Below, piece after piece: positions 48,240 to 60,245 of a stretch of DNA of 64,000 nucleotides. The number at the start of each line of letters is the position of its first letter. The first letter of the stretch is position 1. The translations under genes were made by a program, and so were the position numbers. Source of the DNA: Limonium bicolor (lineage: Eukaryota; Streptophyta; Magnoliopsida; Caryophyllales; Plumbaginaceae); assembly GCA_023374045.1 (NCBI GenBank), contig CM041776.1:322363925-322427924 (forward strand), written 5' to 3'. The notes beneath the pieces were generated by a model, which was given only the letters and a program-made list of their open reading frames with translations, was not told the DNA's origin and did not search any database.

Positions 48240-49881
48240 TCATTTTGAGAGGCAGCCTTGCTGAGAAGCAAGGTCTGGCTTGACTTGGCTAGACTCAAAA
48301 CTATCAGACTCCTCTACATCATCCTCCACTAAGGGAGTTGATCTAATCATCAGAGGCTGGGGTTTGGAGACTTTCCTTTTTTTGAATTGAGGTTTAATGG
48401 GGCCAAGTGACAGGAATGAATGGGCTTTCTGTTTACCTGATCTTTGGGTTGGTGAAGGGGAAGGTTCTTTTTGGTTAGAGGTTTGAGGGGGATTAGCTGA
48501 TTGGTTGATTCTCTGTTCAGCTTCTTTTAGCACCTCTGAGACAGTTTGAGGAGTTTCCTGATTGATCGAATCTTGACTGTTAGTCTTTTTGTAGGCATCA
48601 GATCCAAAAAAGGAGATAGCTGCATTCCAGTCGAAGTTTTTGTAGAAGTGGCTATAAGGGTAGGAGGGGGGTTAGGATTCTGCACTTGAGAAGGCCAGCA
48701 GCTGTTTGTTTGATCACCAGAGGGGTCAAAGTACCAAGGATGGGGTGATAGTGTGTGGGAGGGAAGTTGTAAGGCCCTGAGCTTTGGAGGGGGACACTCA
48801 TGTTGGGAGGAGTGGTGTGATTAAGTATAGGGATTGATGGGGAAGGATTCAGAGAATTGAGAGAGGTGGGTATAAAGTGGGGAGCTCTGGTGTAGTGAAG
48901 CAAGGGAGGTCGAGGGATGATTGATCTAGAGGAGAGGGGCTGTAAGCAACTTCTTGTGGATTAAAGGTGGATGAGAAGGGGGAGGATTGTTGGGAGGGCC
49001 AGGGCTTGGATTCATAGTCAGAGAGAGGTCCACATTAACTTGCAAGCCAGAGGTCCAAGTACTGCTAGGGGATTGGGAAACAGAGAAGAAGTCATCCTTG
49101 ATTAGGCATTCTTCCCTCCATTTTGCATGAGAAGGTCTTCAGTCACTGGTGTCAGGGAACTAGCATTTTCGGCTCTCATCCAGGGGCCAAATTTGTCAAC
49201 ATTATTGGGATTTTCCTTAACAGCCTTACACTCATTAACTGTATGGGTGAGTTTTCCACATCTGTAGCAGAAATTCAGAAGACTTTCATAAGACACACGA
49301 CTCACTCTTTTGGTTTGCCCAATAGTTACCAGCAGAACTCGACATATAGTGTCATCAATGTTAACTTCAATTCTAAACCTGAGGACTCTTGAGAGCAAAG
49401 GGTTTACCTTGTCCGGGTATTCCACGAAATTTCCTAGCCTTTGAGCTAACAGAATCGCAGTGGCTCTGTTGCAGTATCCTATGGGAAGACCGTGAATCCC
49501 AACCCAAATCTTGATGGTTCTAAACTCGTGTTCCATGAAGCTTAGAGCTGGATTTAGGGGTTGTAGAGCAAGAAGGCGATTTTGGAAGTGCCACGGGCCG
49601 TTGGCTAAGATTTGCTTAACTTCACTCTCAGAAGACAAGAGGTATGAGAAAGTGTTAAATCCTACTTCATTCACGCGAAGATGCGGTTTGGGTCTCCAGA
49701 TTTGATTCATTAAACTTAGCATCAGACGAGGGTGAACTCTACTAGGACGCCAAACTCTACCTACCAAGGCTTTTTTGTAGTCGGGGTTAGACGGTTCTAT
49801 AATAAGAGGTTCAGTATTAGAAGCATCGGATTCCGCTGGGTGGAGTTTTAGATTATTCAGGTTTTGAAGCATGTTATCCAT
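48240..49881 (-). pseudogene. LINE ORF1: DUF4283 and CCHC knuckle
   Basis: I place the start at 49881 (GCCATGG context, MDNMLQNLNNLKLHPAES). The frame is open further upstream, to an ATG at 50478, but that part looks like 5' UTR. The DUF4283 domain includes LVGRVWRPSR, ILANGPWHFQNRLLALQPL and KIWVGIHGLPIGYCN. The knuckle FCYRCGKLTHTVNEC follows. The C-terminal Ser/Pro/Lys-rich region is split by frameshifts near 49100 and 48600. ORF1 binds LINE RNA in this family. Confidence 0.85.
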
Positions 49882-50524
49882 GGCGAAAGTGAAGAAGTTC
49901 AGACGGAGATTGAAATGGGTTCTGGTAGGGGATTGAGGGGGATGGGAATGCAGATCGAAATCGTATAACAATAAGTATCTATCTCTAACTTCTAGTCGAC
50001 TATTACACGGTATAATCATTGAGACTGCTAAACCTAGATTATCTGCAAAAAGGATATCTGGAAAATTGCAAACTAAGGCAGAAGATAGAGGGTTGGATCT
50101 ACCTTCACTATTGAATCTAACCAGTCCAGAATCAATTGCGTCGGCTCTCCCTTGCACGCCTCGCCGATTCCGCTTCTCCATAACCACCTCCATTGATTCC
50201 CGTTGCGACATGGTACAGTCCCGCGCAGCCTGATCTTCCATCTTCCTCTCCTTCTCTTTCCAATCGCATTCAATTTCTCCCTTTTCTTTCTCATCTCCTC
50301 TCAACTCTTGCTCTGATTCTCTCACAGACCTAGCACAGACTTGTGCTGATAGCTCATGATGAGCTATAATTCTCTCGTTGGGCAAGATCTCCACAACGAA
50401 GAAGAAATGATGGGGTATTTTTCCAGCGCGTGGCCGCGTGTACCTGGGTGCTCCTTCTCTCTCCTTTTTTTTTGTCATTCTTCACGAACAAAATCCTCAG
50501 CGTCCTCTTATATATATATATATG

Positions 50525-50859
50525 TTGGTTTGTCATGATAGCAATTATTAGAAACCTGATATCAATGAGTTCTGCTGAATATAGCTAGAGTCTAGCTATT
50601 GCTAGTCAGAGCCTACAGAAGAATCAGAGCATACCAAAAAAGAACAAATTTGAGATCGTCTACCTACCTATCAGACTCAATATGACAATGAATACCAGCC
50701 TACGAGAAAGTTGAAAGAATATTGACTAGCAAACAAAACGTGCCCGTGATTTTCAACCCAAACCTGCAACATTGACAGTAGTTCCGAAGATTGAGGCCCT
50801 AGGACTTTCCCAATCTAGAGAAGCGAAGTTAGTTTGTAAGGAATCATATGCAAAACTTA
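50525..50859. other. Intergenic DNA
   Basis: Nothing is recognised between the LINE target duplication and the MITE half. Confidence 0.4.
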
Positions 50860-50953
50860 AAATTTTAAAATTATTTTATCTTACACGTTAAATATTGAAG
50901 TCAAACGGCATATCCAAATAGTAAATGGGACAGTCAAATCAGGACGGAGGGAG
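50860..50953. mobile_element. Half of a Stowaway-like MITE
   Basis: The segment ends GGACGGAGGGAG followed by TA, the classic Stowaway (Tc1/mariner) terminus. Its body (ATTATTTTATCTTACACGTT and AATATTGAAGTCAAAC) matches the right half of the complete MITE at 60246-60472. The left half is absent. Confidence 0.65.
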
Positions 50954-50992
50954 TATATATATATATCGGAGAGTCTTGGCAACACCTGGAAG

Positions 50993-52326
50993 TAGCCAAA
51001 GTTGGCTAGGTCCACGAGCGCGCGGGAGTTGTTTTTTTAGCGTGGGTTGGTTTTGTTTTTTGTTTTTAAATAAAAATTAAAATTGTTATAACTTTTAATA
51101 TATAAGTCCAAAATGAAAAAAAATTATATCATTGTTCATCTAAATTCAAGCTCTTCAAAACAAGACCAGACATGGATATATTTTGACAACTTTAAAAAAA
51201 ATATTTTTACATGTATAGAACACAGAACGTAAAAGAAAACTTGTACAGATGGTCATACAAACCTGTACAAATGTTCACTAAAACATGTACATTCTCACGT
51301 AAAAACATGTACATTAAAAACATACAGAAGGTCACATTAACCTGTACGAATTACTAAATATATATATTCTTAGATTAAAACTTGTACATAAAAGAAAGAA
51401 CACTTGTACAGACAGTCATACAAACAAGTACAGATGGTCATACAAACATGTACAGATGTTCATTAAAAACATGTACATTCTGACATTTGAACATGTACAT
51501 CGTCACATTAAAACATGTACATTCTCACATTAAAACATGTACATACATCCTCACATTAAAATATCATCGTATATATGTAAAATAATTTTTTTTGAAAGTT
51601 GTCAAAACATATCTATGACTGGTCTTGTTTTGAAGAGCTTGAATTTAGATGAACAATGATATAATTTTTTTCATTTTAGACTTATATATAAAAGTAAGGG
51701 AAAATTCACGATATAGCCCTGTTTCTTTTGTAATTCACAATATACCCCTGTGGTTTTTGTAATTCAACTTTAAACATGCTTAAATATTGTCCAAAATTGA
51801 TGAAACTTTACATGAACGATGCTAAAGTGTTATATTTTGGTCCAATTCCAAATTTGAAGTTTTTAAGCTCACATGTGACTTGTGGGACCTAATGAACATG
51901 TGGCATATTCATTGGGTCCCACTGGTCACATGTGAACTTAAAAACTTCATATTTGATATTGGACAAAATATAACACTTTAGCATCATCCATATAAAGTTT
52001 CATCAATTTTGGACAACATTTAAGCATGTTTAAAATTGAATTATGAAAAACACAGGAGTATATTGTGAATTACGAAAGAAAACAGGGGTATATCGTGAAT
52101 TTTTCCTAAAAGTTATAACAATTTAAATTATTATTGTTGAGATAAAGATAAAAGAAAAAGAATAAATTAAAAAAAAAGATAAAGCTGTGGCGCAACATCG
52201 CGCGCGTGAAAAAAATGAAAAAAAAAATCAACATTACACGTGCTCCCCTCTCTCATATTTCACTTCAACATGTAACTAGAATGTAGCTAGGATAGATACA
52301 ACCACCTTTAGCCAAAATTTTGGCTA
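50993..52326. mobile_element. Foldback element, TAGCCAAA...TTTGGCTA family
   Basis: The outer ends TAGCCAAAGTTGGCTA and TAGCCAAAATTTTGGCTA, GCGCGC patches, and the inner arms (CTTTTAATATATAAGTCC and AAATTATATCATTGTTCA) pair with each other. They match the element at 30111-31617. The interior is an ACATGTACATTCTCACATTA minisatellite (51230-51560) without the ~170-bp module. A MITE is inserted in the right arm. Confidence 0.8.
51696..52107. mobile_element. Palindromic MITE nested in the foldback arm
   Basis: The 412-bp element is almost a complete inverted repeat (GGGAAAATTCACGATATA...TATATCGTGAATTTTTCC; GTGGGACC/GGTCCCAC in the centre). The direct repeat AAAAGT flanks it (51690-51695 and 52108-52113). 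The paralogous arm at 31440-31456 shows the uninterrupted sequence. Confidence 0.9.
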
Positions 52327-52384
52327 TATATGCGCCCAGGACCTTTTCATTACATCTCACGCATTCCAGCATACTAGTAGAGCC

Positions 52385-52577
52385 TTAGGGCATACACAAT
52401 GGTGTGAAATCCAATCTAATTAATAAAACAAAAAAGATAAAATATGACATGGATGAGAGAAGTTGTGTGAGAGTTTCTTAACTAAGAACCCACAAAATGG
52501 ATGTCAAAGCAAAAGAAGTGAGAGATTGTGAGAAGAAGAATAAAATATTATTATTTTGAGTGTGGAATATGCCCTTA
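52385..52577. mobile_element. Short MITE (PIF/Harbinger-like ends)
   Basis: The termini TTAGGGCATACAC and its approximate reverse complement GTGGAATATGCCCTTA bound a 193-bp AT-rich segment. A TTA/TAA-type 3-bp duplication is possible. Confidence 0.5.
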
Positions 52578-53130
52578 AAAACAAGAGAATTATCTTAGAA
52601 GAGATAAACACTTAGTCGTAGCTTTATAGCAAATCAGTCAATCTGTCCACGATTTCTATGTATTAATTTACATATCAATAAGAGAAATTTTCACTTAAAC
52701 TCTGTTCATGTTTTACTTCTGTAATTATCAAATAAAGTCATGTTGCTTTTGTGTCACTACAAAAGTCCACCTAAGTCAACCCCCTACTTTCCATCATGAG
52801 GCAGTGATAAGTCATTCCAAAGCAATAGTGTGTTTCTTTTCTGGTCATATATCCTAAGATAATTGATTGCATCGATGCATACATCATCATACATGTAGAG
52901 AAACTAGCGAAACGTATCCCAGTATAGATCGGCAGCTATATCCCTTTATTAACAAAGTTAGTTTATTTATTTCAGTGACATTTCATGGCACTTACCGACT
53001 AGTTTATCTCTTTTTCTGTCAAAGTAAATGATAACTTCAGCCTGACTCAAATACTTTTAACAAGAGTTTCAACAGAAGCATTTTGCTTATCCCCGTAAAA
53101 CGCTACTTACAAAGGGCAACTCAGAAAGTG
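52578..53130. other. Intergenic DNA downstream of the SDR gene
   Basis: No feature is seen other than a likely 3' UTR of the minus-strand dehydrogenase. Confidence 0.45.
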
Positions 53131-55941
53131 TCATATGTCATCAGATGATAGTGCGATACTTGTCGCCCACAATTCCCTGGCGAGTTCTCTATCGTTGGCC
53201 TTAGGGCAGGCTTCCGCAATATTAGAGTCCACGAAATACTGACCACTGATGCCCTTAACTTGAGGATGCAAAGCCACATAGCATGTTTGCGGCACCCTAC
53301 ATTAAGTATAACAACAAACTTACTAAAAGTCGCCGATACTCTTGGTTCAAAAATGTTGTCGTATCATAAACTGAAGAAATGTTTCTTAGCATGAGAAAAG
53401 GTCCAAAAGGACCGCTGGCTGGTTAGTATTTAGAGATATAAGGTCCCAACACTTCATCAAATCAAAACAATTAAGCAAAGGATGAAGCTGCTACATTACC
53501 TGCTGCACGTCTTTGATAATGTACTTGCCCAAAAGATTAACCAAGCCTGCACCCATATGGAAACAGTGATTTCAGTATACACGCCATTAAACATCATAAA
53601 CACATCGACCAGGAAGTATATCAGCATGCTCTCACTGTTTTATCCACACAAGCCGGACAGTCCCTCCTTGGTTAGAACAGATAACACCAAAAACATAAGA
53701 AAACATCCTTTTAGATACAAAGATAGGTAAAAAAAAAGGTTTCACCATATATAAGGTTGTGATGCCGAAAAAGATTAGTAAGGATAGCCCCAGGATGAAC
53801 TGAATTAACAGTCACATTCTCCACCCCTTCTTCCTGCAATAAACGCAAACCATCTATCAATGGGAACTGCAGTTCCTTACAATCAGTTCTATGTTTTCCC
53901 AAAGTATATAGTACAAGATAAGCACACCTTGAGCCGCCTAGCAAGCTCGTTAGAATGAAGAATATTAGCTAGCTTAGACTGGCCATAAGCAGATAGCCTG
54001 TTATAGCTGCAAAGATTACCAACAAAACTTCTTAGAAACAGCAACTAATGTCTATTTGTTTTGTACCTGAGTTTGATATACTACCTTCCATTCAAGAACT
54101 ACAGTGGTAAACCATCTACTTCTTGTCAGTACAGTTTGCATCAGTGAAAGAAGAGTATTATAACTAGATCAAACAATATAAAAGCAAAAAAAGACCTTTT
54201 AAAGATCAATTTCAAAGGAATTTCAGAAATGCTGCCATGTTATATTACCCTGCAGGATCATTGAGCTTTTCAAAGCGAATGCCTTCAGGATATGAAAACT
54301 GGTGACGTCTAGAGGAGACGTTGACAATCCTTCCTTCTTTTCCGCATTGGTTTGCGGTCCTTTTCATGGTCTCCAATAGTAGATTTGTCAAGAGAAAATG
54401 ACCTATTAAAGGGATGAGTTTACATTTCTAAAGATGGTTAGTAGTTTTAAGCTCAGCAAGCAAAATAATAGAAGCTGTCATCATTTCTCCCTCCTGTCTT
54501 CTGCATCCGCTCAAATGCCAATTGTCAAACAAAGCACATATGACTCACCCAAGTGATTTGTAGCAAATTGCAGCTCAATGTTGTCCTTAGAAAGTGTAAA
54601 TGGTGTCGCCATGATTCCTGCATTATTACTTGCAAAGGAACAAGATTGAATTTACTGCTTATTTTAGGATTTTCACACAATGAGATAGCTTGTCGCTGAG
54701 ATCATATATCAGATGAGACTTTCAAACGCCCTCTCTACACATAAATGAAAAACAGTATGGTTAATGTACAATTCTATAATTCAAGCAACTTTTTAAAGTT
54801 TAGATGTTATTTCTTTAGAAATAAGAGCTTCGAGAAATTAAGTCAAGGTCACATGAATTATGCTGTTAAGCTAGTCCATTCATGTTTAGAGAACAGACCA
54901 TTATCAAATTAACACCATGAAGTACGGGAAGGCAAGGCACTTACATGAGTATGTTTAGTGGCAGGCCCAAGCGACTTGACTCGGAAGCAAACTTACGTAC
55001 AGATGAAAAAGAACTGACGTCCAGCACCATAGTATCAACTTTAGCAGACGGTATAGCAGTTGTAATTTCTTTCTTCACTTTATTCCCAGCGACAACGTTC
55101 CTGATTCCCATCACAACATGGACACCGCGGAGAGCAAGTACTCGAGCAGTCTCGGCCCCAATTCCACTTGTTGCCCCTGAGGTAAAAGTAGTGCTTACGA
55201 GGTCTAGAAAGAACAGCCATAAAAAGTAATTGGCAAGTCCAGTAACCCATGCATGATATTTGAAACGTCCGTCCTAGAAATATTGCGAATCTTTAAGATA
55301 CCCCTCAAAGAATTAGAGGGCCTAGTATCTGCGATGTGTGATTTGAATGATGGAATCAACAACATTGGTAAAAGCAGCATGTGCTGTATGACTTCATACC
55401 AGTCATCAGTGTGCAGAATTGAAATGTTTAGTATCTGATAGTACAATGGACATTAATGGAAGAAATGGGAAAACGGCAAACTATAAGACACAGACTACAG
55501 AGTCCACAGTTACTACATATAATGAATTTTCCATTGCAGTGACGGATCAACGGAACTGATAATAAAAAAGCAACATGCACTAAACAAAGAGAATAATATT
55601 ATAGTTCTTGTGCGTCAGAGACATTTCATCGAACACCAATCATGCATTCTACCATTCTAGTTTCTGCATCAGACGCTCATGTTGTAGCAACCCAAAACTC
55701 AAAAACGGGGAGAAGATTGGGGGAGCAAGGGGTTAGTCGTGACCAACTACCAGATACGGGTTTGTTTGGCATGCTAATTAACACAATTGCCAAATGACAA
55801 GAATGGGTAGATGGAGCAGGTCCGGGATACCTGTGACAACAGCGGTGAGACCAGTCCCATCTTTCCCTTCGGTTACTTGCTCGGCTGTTGAACTCCCGCG
55901 AACCCTGATGGACCTTTTCTTCTCTGCACCCACCAAGCCAT
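53131..55941 (-). CDS. Short-chain dehydrogenase/reductase, TIC32-like
   Basis: Eight exons on the minus strand: 55831-55941, 54945-55176, 54549-54628, 54249-54402, 53928-54006, 53746-53833, 53500-53546 and 53131-53296. All introns are GT-AG. The start [16 protein letters not shown] matches the MWPFSRKGPSGFSG-type N-terminus of the TIC32/retinol-dehydrogenase-like plant SDRs. The Rossmann glycine motif TGATSGIG is split by intron 1. The NNAG motif ([11 protein letters not shown]), INVSS-type strand ([14 protein letters not shown]) and catalytic YGQSK are intact, so NADP(H)-dependent activity is plausible. TIC32 itself is a chloroplast inner-envelope redox protein, but most homologues are uncharacterised. 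A missing base near 55897 (GGGG to GGG) and a 2-base gap near 53285 break the frame. Downstream exon phases assume both are restored. Confidence 0.88.
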
Positions 55942-56019
55942 TCGGATGAAGATTCTACTAGAGTCGTTTCGCATCCCCATAACTGTACCACAAGGTCCAC
56001 AACGCTGATCAGTCACTCT

Positions 56020-56360
56020 TAGAGCATCCACAATAATTGATACTCTCTCAACAAGGTGAGATACCACTAAAATAATATATTATATAGTTAAGGAACTCCT
56101 TATGCTACAATAGTAAGATTTTTCTTAAGTGTTGCAGAAGAGAGTGGGGGAAAGTAGAGAGGAAAGAGAAGAAAGAGGGGAGAAAAGATAGAAAATGAGT
56201 GGCTTCTCTAATGTGCACTTCATGAGCCAATGAGAGCAATATAGTAAAGTTCTTACTTAAGAACTGATGAAAGAGAAATGGGGTTGATTCAACTCTACTT
56301 CAGTGTTATTTTTAGATATGGTCGGCATATGTGGAGTGGATGTATTGGAGAAAACAAACC
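56020..56360. mobile_element. Possible MITE with GAGCATCCACAAT terminus
   Basis: The sequence begins TTAGAGCATCCACAAT, a common plant MITE end, and closes near GTGGATGTATTGGAG. Inverted pairing is weak beyond the tips. Confidence 0.4.
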
Positions 56361-56454
56361 CACATTCCACATATAGAATAATTATGGGTGTTTGTTTTGG
56401 ATAATGAATGATTCCTTCGTTCCTTTTGTTAGTTTTATTTTATTTTAAAGGGAT

Positions 56455-56720
56455 TTTGCTACTGGAGTCACTACCAAGCCATTCTGGCAGTGTGCATGCC
56501 CGAAGGCATGCCCGGTCCTTATCAGGTCCGGACGTGCCTTGAGCATGCACGCTGCCAGGGTGGCTTGGTAGCAACTTCAATAGTATGAGCGCATTGCGCT
56601 TAGTGCTGACCCTTCTGTGGAAGGCATCTGTCTGGCCCCGATGGGGACCGGGCATGCCTTTGGGCATGCATGCTACTAGGGTGGCTTGGTAGCAACTCCA
56701 AGAGGTGTTGAGCATGTCAT
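56455..56720. repeat. GC-rich palindrome cluster
   Basis: The block CTACCAAGCCATTCTGGCAG...GGCATGCCCGG (56470-56518) is followed by its imperfect reverse complement ending GGTGGCTTGGTAG (56524-56573). A third copy of the right arm lies at 56644-56695 (GACCGGGCATGCC...GGTGGCTTGGTAG). The local GC content is far above its surroundings. Confidence 0.85.
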
Positions 56721-56924
56721 GCTCAATGTCGGCCTTAGGTTGCGGGTGCTAGTGTGATCACTGACACGAAGCAACTAGGGGTTGTCCCGATAGGTTGACG
56801 CTTGCCACGAAAGGGGCATTGCACATCAGAGTCGTCTTACGGTTCGGCAAGTGTTGAGTCTTGGATAAGGGCGAAGACAAGGTGCGACGTGGCCCGCATT
56901 AGCACACCTTACTGACTCTTACTT

Positions 56925-59900
56925 CCCCACCCTTTATTAGGAAATAAGATTCCCTTACCTCAGTACAACCGGCGATATATGATCATTGAGTGATGACTTA
57001 TGACCACTAAACGATGACCGGTGACTAGTGAATGTTGATGAACAATTAATGACCGTTGACCAGTACTTGGCAGTTATTGACCATTGACCAGCTATTTATT
57101 TCATTTCCTTCAGCTCAAACAAATAACCAAGAAAATCAAAGGAAATTCTTTCCATTCCTGTTCATTCTCTTTCCCAATTCAATTATGTTTCTCTTGCTTG
57201 AAACAAACACCCTCTTATGAATTATAGGTTTCTAGGACTATCAATAGTACTAAACATTTAGAGTAAATTACTGATAATCCCTTGAGTTTTGACAATAATA
57301 CAATATTCTCGTTGTAGTTATCAGAATAATTTTCAACCCTCTCGAAGTTAGGGTTACTTGACTGTGGACCCCCAAACAATAACTTCGTCATTTTTTATAT
57401 TGATCTATGCTTACCTGTCTGGTTACCTATATTAATATTGTCACGTCATATACTTAATATGCAGCAGACGTTGGATTATTATTACTTCCACCGAGTAAGT
57501 CTCATTCTTTTTATTTTCCATTCCAAACCTCAATAATGTTTTTTGTAACATAGACACAACCACTATTCAAGCTACACCATGCTTCACACCATTGAGTTGG
57601 GTCTCTACCTTCTAATTCATCTGTTGCTTTAGGATCAAACATTATCAATTCATTTACCTATCCTCATACATGTTTTGGGTAGTTGCATTCTCAATTGGCC
57701 AGAAATGAGATTTACTATAAACCACCAAATTTTCTCCTAGAATTTGCATACATGTGTCTAGCATAAATATGCGTTCAACATCAGGTAAGTTGTTTGTAGG
57801 TGTAATGTCGCATGTATCAATCCCTGGATGAGGGAAAATAATAAAAAAAGTATCAATACTATAATATACATGATGAAGCATATACAATAAAAATAAGTAT
57901 TTAAAAGAGGTTAAATAATGTTACTTTTGCTTGTCTCTTATCGAAGTCAAGTCATGCCCATGATTAAGACCTAGATCAGTAATCAAATATTGTAGAAACC
58001 AAGTCCAAGTTGCTTTTGTTTCTCTTGGAACCACAGCCCAAGCAACTGGTACATTTGGTTGTTTCCATCCATTACCACAGCTAACAAGATTTGGCCCTCA
58101 AAAACACCCTTCAAAAAGCATCCATCAAGTCCTAGGACAGGTCTACAACCACCATTTCATCCTTGTTTCAGAGCGTTAGATGCTATGAAATACACGGATC
58201 CCTTTATACAAGCGAAGATAAACCGAGTTATTTGCATTCACCTTCTTGATTTCAGCAACATGAAGCCATAGTGGCTTGAAATAATCTTTAAAACCACCCT
58301 TAATACTTAACTTGCAAACTCTTAATACTCTCGGACAAGTTTTTTCCAAAACATCTAACATTAATTCAGCCTCACACCGGCTTTTTCAACTCTTTTGCAG
58401 ACAACCATGAGTTACTTGACTCTTTTTTCATAGTGCTTAGCAATCCATTCCATAGATAACAATTTATTTTTATGCAGGACACATTTACAAATACGTCGAG
58501 GCCGTATTTTAATAACTTGAAAAGTTCATATATTTAGCATCCATGTAGTGGAAATACACCATCCACATGGCTTATTATCTTCACACGACCCATGACTTTT
58601 CAATCTACAAGTCTTGTAGGTCATTTTTATCATACCTAAGTTTGTATCCATTCATAATAGCATAATCAACAACTGCATTCTTGAATTCAATATTGTTTTG
58701 GAACTACATCTCAAGCTCTATTTAAAGTTCACTTGTTTTGGCATTCTTATTGAAATCTGGAAAGATTTTATCAACCTTCCAAGCAACTAGTTGTTCTCTC
58801 AATGCACTTGACATGCTCCCTCATTTCTTCAAGTTCTTCATCATCAACGATAAAAACATCATCACTTGCAACTTCATCAACCTCTTCCACGCATTGGATT
58901 TGGCACACAATAATACACATTTTGGTCTCTATAGTCACACAATAATAATACACAAAAATATTTATACTACAACCAAAATCCATTGAAAAAGGGTAGAATA
59001 GTAAAACCAAAAATAAAAGAACAACATCTGAATAACCAAATTCCACACATAGAACCTATATCCTAATGATAAAATCAAAATCTACAAATTAGGGATGGAT
59101 GACACTGAAGATTATAAAAACAATTTCGAATCTCACCTATCGAGTGTTTCATTAGCTTCCACAAAATTTTCAGTTGTAAACTCATCTTCTTCATCCATTG
59201 TATAGTTGTTGGGGGAAACAAGAGAAATAAAGAGAACGAAGTAGACTTGATTATCTATTCCAGGGAGAAAAAAATAGTACTTTTGTTTGCTTGTTCACTT
59301 TTGTTCTATTGAACCTTTCACTTGTTTCCGTCGAGGAGGAAGAGACGGGAAAAGACTTCGCTTAATTTTTGTTTCCATCGAAGAGGAAGAGACGAGGAAG
59401 AAATGGTTGTCTTCATTTTTATTACATTTACTGTTTAATTTTGTTTTAATAATATTATTTTAGTGAAGTTAATGGAGAGTTAACTTATATTTGGACAGAA
59501 GTTCTTATAGTATGTTTTTATAAATGTTCACTCATTTAGTACTTATTGGTACTTCCATCAACGTTTAATCCTTATTATTCTATATGTGAAACGTTTAGTC
59601 GGGTCTTATTATTTTTTTTTCTCACTATCACCCATTTTATCTATCTTTGACTATACAATTTTTTAACCTGAGGAACTCTTAAAATTTTCCTATTTGATGT
59701 ATTTAATTGGTATACTGTATATTTGGTATTGTACAATTGGAATGAAATCAGAAAGGGAAGGGATGAGAAATATAGAAACAAATTCTCTTTGATTTTTGTG
59801 GCTGTTTGTTTGAGTTGTGGAAAAAGAAATAAATAACCGGTCAATGGTCAACGATTACCGGTTAACGACCATTAATTGTCGGACAACATTCACTGGTCGT

Positions 59901-60025
59901 CGGTCAATGGTCATTAGTCATATGTCAATGTTCATATGTCGTTGGTCAAATGTACTGAGGAAAGTGAATTTCATTTCCTAATAGAGGGTGAGAAATCAAG
60001 TTAGAGGGTTTTGAGTAATCTCATT
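56925..60025 (-). mobile_element. Decayed MULE with ~290-bp inverted ends
   Basis: 56925-57215 and 59735-60025 are diverged reverse complements. Shared words include ACCCTYTATTAGGAAAT, CCTCAGTACA, TTGACCATTGACC, CAGCTCAAACAAA-like and AAAATCAAAG. Both arms contain short TGACCGTTGACC-type subrepeats. The interior has remnants of a mudrA-like transposase on the minus strand. I could not define a 9-bp target duplication. Confidence 0.7.
57505..59075 (-). pseudogene. mudrA-like transposase, heavily decayed
   Basis: The reading direction is minus. An acidic N-terminal stretch (about 58900) is followed by a DBD-like block (EFKNAVVDYAIMNGYKLRYD, about 58680) and a weak MULE-N region. The catalytic region begins with FKPLWLHVAEIKKVNANNSV (58250) and GCRPVLGLDGCFLKGVFEGQ (58120), where the first DDE aspartate lies in LDGCFLKG. 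The later block FWPIENATTQNMYEDR (57670) and a final NIIEVWNG-like segment (57520) fit the MULE C-terminal region. Multiple stops and frameshifts occur. No SWIM finger is seen. Confidence 0.7.
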
Positions 60026-60245
60026 CTCATTATCTTTCCTAAATATAGGAAAAAAAGGTTAACAAAGAGCAATAAACAGAATCCTTAACCTGATTATATA
60101 AAAATAAACGCCCTTATAAAAGTTCAAATATTATTTAGATTAATCTACAAAGTGTTCAAATTTAAGTAAGAGTGGTTTGTAATTATAAAATTGTCTAGTA
60201 AGTTGTTTAAAATTAACGTACAAGTTATTTAAGATTGTTATAATA

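Larger units (their letters stand above)
37691..48243 (-). pseudogene. LINE ORF2, interrupted by a 6.6-kb insertion
   Basis: The ATG at 48243 overlaps the ORF1 stop and opens MSCISFNCRGLGQPQAVNWV, the endonuclease N-terminus. The endonuclease continues (VAGDFNQIMYEKGKSGGRI; SRLDRVFLS; DNSDHCPLLI) to 47115. The LARD then intervenes. ORF2 resumes at 40530 with MAFKWEELDHISRN, RT (CKIDLSKAYDRLEWSF; LAFADDMTLYG near 39760), the connection and zf-RVT regions, and a weak RNase H (about 38300-37700). There are several frameshifts plus a poly-G tract at 38639. Confidence 0.87.
37646..50513 (-). mobile_element. Near full-length L1-clade LINE, split by a LARD
   Basis: The minus-strand element runs from about 50513 (5') to a poly(A) seen as T10 at 37646-37655. 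It is flanked by the repeat ATATATATATG (37635-37645 and 50514-50524). Without the inserted LTR element (40533-47109) it is about 6.3 kb. It contains ORF1 (DUF4283 plus zinc knuckle) and ORF2 (AP endonuclease, RT, zf-RVT, RNase H). The ORFs overlap in an ATGA. Both have frame breaks, so it is probably dead. Confidence 0.9.

Noticed and set aside
49882..50478. N-terminal extension of LINE ORF1 to the ATG at 50478
   Set aside because: It is highly charged, unlike known ORF1 starts. The ATG at 49881 has a better context and begins the recognisable protein.
56440..56715. 91-codon minus-strand open frame with repeated GMPGPxRGQT-like text
   Set aside because: It is the translation of the palindrome cluster; the repetition comes from DNA structure and not from a protein family.
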